Part shown: positions 59,963 through 64,000 of the stretch, piece after piece
How the letters are laid out: each line of letters begins with the position of its first letter
How positions within the stretch are numbered: position 1 is the stretch's first letter
Assembly (NCBI RefSeq): GCF_004103695.1
Contig: NZ_CP035280.1
Coordinates: forward strand, 1,984,001-2,048,000
Direction: 5' to 3'
From: Clostridium sp. JN-9
Lineage (GTDB): Bacteria > Bacillota > Clostridia > Clostridiales > Clostridiaceae
Length of the DNA: 64,000 nucleotides
Position numbers and translations under genes: made by a program
The notes under the pieces: model-generated
Seen by the model: only the letters and a program-made list of their open reading frames with translations
Told to the model about the DNA's origin: nothing
The model's database searches: none

Positions 59963-60835
59963 ATGAAGTTTAAAACAGTTTTCAGTAAATTATTATTAAT
60001 ATTTATGGCTGCATCTGTAGTTTTATCTGTTTCTGGAAATAAAGTATATGCAGATTCATATAAGACTGTAACATTAGGAGGAGACCTTACTGATAGTCAG
60101 AAGCAGGATATGCTTAAATATTTTGGAGTTGATAAGCAGAGTGCCAATGTAATAGAAGTAAATATAGATGAAGAAAAAAAGTATTTAGGAGATACAGTAG
60201 ACAGCAGCAAAATAGGAACGAAGTCCATATCCTGTTCTTATGTTGAACCAACTTCCAGCGGCGGGATAAATGTATCAATAAATAATATTGATTGGGTGAG
60301 CAGCAATATGATAAAAAATGCTCTTATTACAGCCGGAGTTAAGAATGCAAATGTAAAAGTATCAGCCCCTTTCAGTGTGTCCGGCACGGCTGCCCTTACA
60401 GGAATTCTGAAAGGTTATGAGAATAATACAAATGGCAGTAAGATCAGCGAAGATAAAAAGAAAGCTGCAAATGAAGAACTGGCGACTACGGCTGATCTGG
60501 GAGATAAAATAGGAAAAGATAAGGCTGCTGGAGTAATGAATGATATAAAAACACAGGTAATTAAAGACAAGCCCAAAAATGAAGATGCAGTAAGGAAAAT
60601 TGTAGAAAATACAGTTAATAACTATAATTTGAATCTTAGCGCAGGGGATATTAATAAAATCACTGTAGTTATGAATAAAATAAATGGATTAGGCTTAAAT
60701 TTCAGCGATATAAAAAGTCAGTTAAATGGTGTAGCAAGCCAGATGAAAGATGTTTTATCCAGTGAACAGGCACAGGGATTTTTCAGTAAGCTTGCAGCTT
60801 CAATTAAAAGCTTTTTTCAGGGGTTGTTTAATTAG
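59963..60835 (+). CDS. DUF1002 secreted protein (YpuA-like)
   Basis: 290 aa. A signal peptide (KLLLIFMAASVVLSVSGNKVYA) ends near residue 30. The DUF1002 hallmark VTLGGDLTDSQKQDMLKYFGV (~36) and the later ITAGVKNANVKVSAPFSVSGTAALTGILKGYE are clear. The family is exported, common in Firmicutes and of unknown function. AAGGAG lies nine bases before the ATG. A plus-strand terminator follows at 60914. Confidence 0.9.
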   Translation: MKFKTVFSKLLLIFMAASVVLSVSGNKVYADSYKTVTLGGDLTDSQKQDMLKYFGVDKQSANVIEVNIDEEKKYLGDTVDSSKIGTKSISCSYVEPTSSGGINVSINNIDWVSSNMIKNALITAGVKNANVKVSAPFSVSGTAALTGILKGYENNTNGSKISEDKKKAANEELATTADLGDKIGKDKAAGVMNDIKTQVIKDKPKNEDAVRKIVENTVNNYNLNLSAGDINKITVVMNKINGLGLNFSDIKSQLNGVASQMKDVLSSEQAQGFFSKLAASIKSFFQGLFN

Positions 60836-60913
60836 CAGCATCTTACTAATTCTAACAGAAGATTTTTATATTATTTGATGTTGTAATATTTTAATAAGAA
60901 TCAAACTATTAAA

Positions 60914-60945
60914 GATCTGGATTTTCAATGGATCCAGGTCTTTTT
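60914..60945 (+). terminator. terminator of the DUF1002 gene
   Basis: AGATCTGGAT pairs imperfectly with GATCCAGGTCT, and five T follow. Confidence 0.8.
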
Positions 60946-60963
60946 GTGATATATGACAAATAT

Positions 60964-60988
60964 CGGGTGCTACCTGGTAGCATTCGAC
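60964..60988 (+). repeat. REP copy at the 3' end of the 90-aa gene
   Basis: Single core, GTAG variant. It supplies the last codons SNATR and the stop of the minus-strand gene. Confidence 0.93.
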
Positions 60989-61242
60989 AATTTTGTTAGT
61001 TCAGGCTGAATTTTGTACTTTAACACATCGCAGGCAGATATGTAATCTTCAATGATTATGTATTTTTCCGTCTGTAAAATTAACTTACTTATGTCTTCTA
61101 TATATCTTTTTATTTTACAACAATCCTTTTCATTGTCATTATAATTTTTTATATAGTTGTCTGACTCTTTTATAAATTCATCATACATATTTTTTACACT
61201 CATGAGTATCTCATGATTTTCCTGAAATTCGCACTTTAGCAT
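60970..61242 (-). CDS. unknown small helical protein, possibly split by an in-frame TGA
   Basis: 90 aa from the internal ATG at 61242, mostly helical and acidic, not recognised. Upstream in the same frame (61252-61314) the reading continues: a TTG at 61314 lies ten bases after AAAGGAG at the Maf stop, giving LESKENYFKFINNMGLYVNNL, then a TGA at 61249-61251. The original protein was probably about 115 aa and is now interrupted. The C-terminal SNATR comes from a REP. By position after a Maf gene it may belong to flagellar or glycosylation accessory functions. Confidence 0.55.
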   Translation of the reverse strand: MLKCEFQENHEILMSVKNMYDEFIKESDNYIKNYNDNEKDCCKIKRYIEDISKLILQTEKYIIIEDYISACDVLKYKIQPELTKLSNATR

Positions 61243-61321
61243 TGTTTCTCAAAGATTATTAACATATAATCCCATGTTATTAATAAATTTAAAATAGTTT
61301 TCTTTAGATTCCAAAATAATT

Positions 61322-63061
61322 TTACTCCTTTACAATATCTTGTCCTTGAAACGCTTTTTCCATTATATAACACTTATCCAAAATAAATAGATATTTATTC
61401 AATGCATTATTCAAGTAATCTTTAGGAAGTAAATATTCGATAAACTCCAGCATTCCCATAAAAACATTAGCAAACAATGGAACTCTGCTTAATTTCTTCT
61501 CATTTTCATTTATTATATTTACTATATTATCTCTATTTTCCTGTATGGACTTTACCATTTCTTCACAACAATCCATTACCATATACAGCTCTTCAGAAAG
61601 CTGGCTTTTGATTTTTTCTTCTGTCCCATCCCTCTCAATATCCTTAGAGAATATGGGGAAATCTATATTCTTATAATTAGAAATCTCTTTTTTATAATAT
61701 TCATTAAAATCAATGTTTTTGGCACCATCTATAGTAATTCCGTGACTTGTGCCATTTAAATATACAATATCATGGTGATTTTTTATAATTTCTTCTGATT
61801 CATATTTAAATGACATAAATGCAGGAGTAGTGTATACTTCATCACCTTTATTATTAACAGTTTTTATATATGCCGGATCATTTTCAAGCTGTTCTGGAGT
61901 AAACTCTTTGTTGTTCTTTGAACCTTCAGCATATAATCTATTTTTACTATAGCACATATCCTGTCCAAGAATTATTATTGGATTGCATCCAAGTTCGGAT
62001 AAATTATAAGTTATAACATTGGCAATGGAAGGGCCTGAATATCCGGAAATATATTCCCAACCTAATTTTTTATGTAAATACTCATCCATCTCCACCTGAT
62101 TCATTAAGAATTTGGTACCATTAATGAGCTTAGGTACATTGTAATAAACCTGACTGGAATAGAACAGCATAGAATCCGCATTGTATTTTAAGCCATTAAA
62201 AATTTTCTCTTCTGCCTTGTTTCCATCCATAGCTCCTAAGATGTGAGCCCTTATCCCATTGCTTTCAAGTATACCGGCACCGCTTCCAACTGCTGCAATA
62301 ATAGCTTTATCCTGCACCAGTTTTAAGGTTTCTATATTTTCTTCTAGTGAAGGCCCTGCCCCCACAATAATGGCTGGTTTATCTTTAAAGCATTTTCTTA
62401 ATTTCACCAGCGGATATGTGTTATTTATGTAATCTAAATTCATAACATAATTTCTTACCCATTTCTTCTGCTGGGAATTATTAGTGTTAATAGCAACTAA
62501 ATATCCATTTAGAAGTTTCCTAAGCTGGTACTCTATTTTCCCCCACAGTTCCTTATAAAGGACTTTATATGCAGGAAGTACTACAAATTGTATTTTAATA
62601 GATTTATATTTATCTATTATATAATTTAGTGCCTGAATAATCTGATTCTCATTATTGCCTACAAATAAATTTATTTCTTTCATCACAGGCTGAATATCAT
62701 TAACCATCAAGTTGCATTTAAATATTTCAAAATCAGGTTCCACTACAAAATATATTTTTTTAGGATTATTTTTTTGCATTTCCCGAAGCTCATACCCCAA
62801 TCCAAGACCAAACAAAAATACAATATCGCATGGTTCTCTAAAAGTATAGTCACTAATGAATTTAGCGCTTTCCCTGGGGTTAATTCTGCTGTGTATAAAA
62901 ATTTCATTACCATTTTCTCTTTTTACGCAAATGGTTCTCTTACCTGTTTCTCCTCTTATTAACTTAGCTGATCCCTGATCAATACTAAGCATTTTATCCT
63001 TTAAAGGTTTATTTAAATTGCTTAAAAAGTTTATATTTCTTTCAAAAATGCCATTTTTCAA
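61322..63061 (-). CDS. Maf/DUF115 motility-associated glycosyltransferase
   Basis: 579 aa. The central DUF115 domain is clear: FKDKPAIIVGAGPSLEENIETLKL (~225), AAVGSGAGILESNGIRAHI and GCNPIIILGQDMCYSKNRLYAEG (~360). Maf proteins transfer nonulosonic acids (pseudaminic or legionaminic) onto flagellin. The LegC-like aminotransferase encoded upstream would supply the sugar. The listed start is TTG with a weak AAGGTTGG site; no better start is visible nearby. Confidence 0.88.
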   Translation of the reverse strand: MKNGIFERNINFLSNLNKPLKDKMLSIDQGSAKLIRGETGKRTICVKRENGNEIFIHSRINPRESAKFISDYTFREPCDIVFLFGLGLGYELREMQKNNPKKIYFVVEPDFEIFKCNLMVNDIQPVMKEINLFVGNNENQIIQALNYIIDKYKSIKIQFVVLPAYKVLYKELWGKIEYQLRKLLNGYLVAINTNNSQQKKWVRNYVMNLDYINNTYPLVKLRKCFKDKPAIIVGAGPSLEENIETLKLVQDKAIIAAVGSGAGILESNGIRAHILGAMDGNKAEEKIFNGLKYNADSMLFYSSQVYYNVPKLINGTKFLMNQVEMDEYLHKKLGWEYISGYSGPSIANVITYNLSELGCNPIIILGQDMCYSKNRLYAEGSKNNKEFTPEQLENDPAYIKTVNNKGDEVYTTPAFMSFKYESEEIIKNHHDIVYLNGTSHGITIDGAKNIDFNEYYKKEISNYKNIDFPIFSKDIERDGTEEKIKSQLSEELYMVMDCCEEMVKSIQENRDNIVNIINENEKKLSRVPLFANVFMGMLEFIEYLLPKDYLNNALNKYLFILDKCYIMEKAFQGQDIVKE

Positions 63062-63091
63062 TTATTACACCAACCTTAAGATTACAAATTT

Positions 63092-63116
63092 CGGGTGCTA
63101 CCTGGTAGCATTCGAC
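63092..63116 (+). repeat. REP copy at the 3' end of the aminotransferase gene
   Basis: Single core, GTAG variant, preceded by TTACAAATTT. It encodes the C-terminal SNATR and stop of the minus-strand gene. Confidence 0.93.
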
Positions 63117-64000
63117 AATACTCTGCAAATCTTCTCAATTTCCTCTTCTTTCAATCCTATAGAGCTAGGTAAATTTATACCTTTTCTTGCTAATTCATCT
63201 GTTTTACTCATATCTCCATGTCTGCATTCCCTATAAGGAGGCATATGATGAATAGGCATGAAGAATGGTCTTGATTGTATACCATATTGTTTTAATTTAA
63301 ATATAAGTTCATCCCTTGTAAGTGGATAATCATCCTCTATTACTGCAGAGTACAGCCAATTTACATTCTTAACATTTTCTTTTTCTACTGGCAATGTGAC
63401 TCCCTTTACATCTTTTAAGAGCTTATTATACAATTTTGCATTTTTTCTTTTAATTTCTATATATTCATCTATGCATTCAAGCTGAGCACATCCCATGGCT
63501 GCTACAATGTTGGGCATCCTGAAATTATATCCTATTTCCTTATGATAAAAAGCGCCATTTTCTAAGACAGTTTTAGTTTGAGTTGATAAATATTTTGCTC
63601 TTTTCCCAAGCTCTTCATTATTAGTTACCAGCATTCCGCCAGCACCTGTAGTTATAAGCTTATTCCCATTAAAAGAATAACAGCCTATATGTGCTGTGGT
63701 TCCTACCGCCTTCCCATTATATAGTGAGCCTAAACTTTCTGTGGCATCCTCAATAACATATAGATTATGCTTATTTGCTATTTTCATAATTTTATCCATA
63801 TCTGCAGGATGTCCATAAATATGTACAGGTAAAATTGCCTTAGTGCTTGGTGTTATTAATTCTTCGATTTTATCTGCATCCATAACCCATGTATCTCTGC
63901 AAACATCTACAAAAACTGGTTCAGCCCCAACATATTTTATTGTATTAACGGGAGATATGAATGTTAACGAGGAAACAATAACCTGATCCCCTTCTCCAAT
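63098..64000 (-). CDS. LegC-like sugar aminotransferase (5' end outside window)
   Basis: 301 codons are visible and the frame is open to the right edge, so the N-terminus is missing. The PLP-dependent DegT/DnrJ/EryC1 family is shown by VIVSSLTFISPVNTIKYVGAEPVFVD, the IEDATESLGSLYNGK motif and the lysine loop YSFNGNKLITTGAGGM, whose SFNGNK form is typical of LegC rather than PseC. It aminates a keto-sugar nucleotide on the way to legionaminic-type acid. The C-terminus RVLSNATR is REP-derived. Confidence 0.9.
   Translation of the reverse strand: MGEGDQVIVSSLTFISPVNTIKYVGAEPVFVDVCRDTWVMDADKIEELITPSTKAILPVHIYGHPADMDKIMKIANKHNLYVIEDATESLGSLYNGKAVGTTAHIGCYSFNGNKLITTGAGGMLVTNNEELGKRAKYLSTQTKTVLENGAFYHKEIGYNFRMPNIVAAMGCAQLECIDEYIEIKRKNAKLYNKLLKDVKGVTLPVEKENVKNVNWLYSAVIEDDYPLTRDELIFKLKQYGIQSRPFFMPIHHMPPYRECRHGDMSKTDELARKGINLPSSIGLKEEEIEKICRVLSNATR

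Noticed and set aside
7571-63116. Could the repeats be a CRISPR array or integron attC sites?
   Set aside because: Copies are scattered singly or in pairs, with no regular 25-45 nt unique spacers, no cas genes and no integrase. Sharing of one orientation and the RAYT gene fit REP elements better.
7571-63116. Could the repeats be transcription terminators of minus-strand genes?
   Set aside because: They lack a T run, the stem is stronger in the plus-strand sense, separate hairpins with T runs exist beside several (19452, 23563, 58834), and two lie inside a coding region.

Overview
The window looks like a low-GC Clostridium (sensu stricto-type) chromosome. It is AT-rich with strong AGGAGG-type ribosome binding sites, several PTS operons with PRD regulators, a BadF/HgdB-type radical-activase pair, a NiCo riboswitch and clostridial surface-polysaccharide genes. 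Nearly every gene is on the minus strand. The plus-strand genes are two transposases and one DUF1002 secreted protein. No rRNA or tRNA was recognised.

Layout. 1-7.6 kb: end of a YczE-like membrane protein, then a lactose/cellobiose-type PTS operon (GH4 phospho-glucosidase, EIIA, EIIC, EIIB, and a stand-alone protein resembling the RarA C-terminal domain). The operon has a near-perfect sigma-54 promoter and is followed upstream by a LevR-type sigma-54 activator. 7.6-14.4 kb: YhaN/YhaO-type (SbcCD-like) nuclease pair, a SHOCT mini-protein, a lipoprotein and a TipA-type MerR regulator. 14.4-19.3 kb: HgdB-like double-cubane-type protein with its BadF-type activase, and a chemoreceptor. 19.5-23.4 kb: fructose-family PTS (EIIB, EIIC, EIIA) with a PRD regulator. 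23.6-26.4 kb: P-type ATPase under a NiCo riboswitch. 26.5-31.1 kb: accessory island with an IS, a Fic/VbhA-type toxin-antitoxin pair, an unknown two-gene membrane module, a glycerate kinase remnant and an unidentified structured RNA. 31.2-54.5 kb: a long surface-polysaccharide locus (CpsB, CpsD, Wzz, initiating sugar transferase, Wzx, Wzy, glycosyltransferases, UDP-sugar dehydrogenase, LCP ligase), split by an IS4-type element. 54.8-64 kb: SSB, cardiolipin synthase, WG-repeat protein, a REP-associated tyrosine transposase (RAYT), SEC-C protein, DUF1002 protein, and flagellin-glycosylation-type genes (Maf/DUF115, LegC-like aminotransferase).

The most striking feature is a dispersed short repeat. 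I count 19 clear copies and at least 2 decayed ones. Its 25-nt core runs CGGGTGCTGCCTGG followed by TTACATTCGAC or TAGCATTCGAC. Every copy has the same orientation on the plus strand whatever the neighbouring gene's direction. Copies often occur as direct pairs 31 nt apart, and 13 of 19 lie within 48.7-63.2 kb. In the middle of that dense stretch is a Y1/HUH RAYT-type transposase gene (57884-58498) flanked by copies on both sides. I interpret this as a clostridial REP/RAYT system. Copies sit at gene ends and have become coding: they supply new C-termini and stop codons to at least four proteins, and two tandem 36-nt copies are inserted in frame inside a heparinase II/III-family gene.
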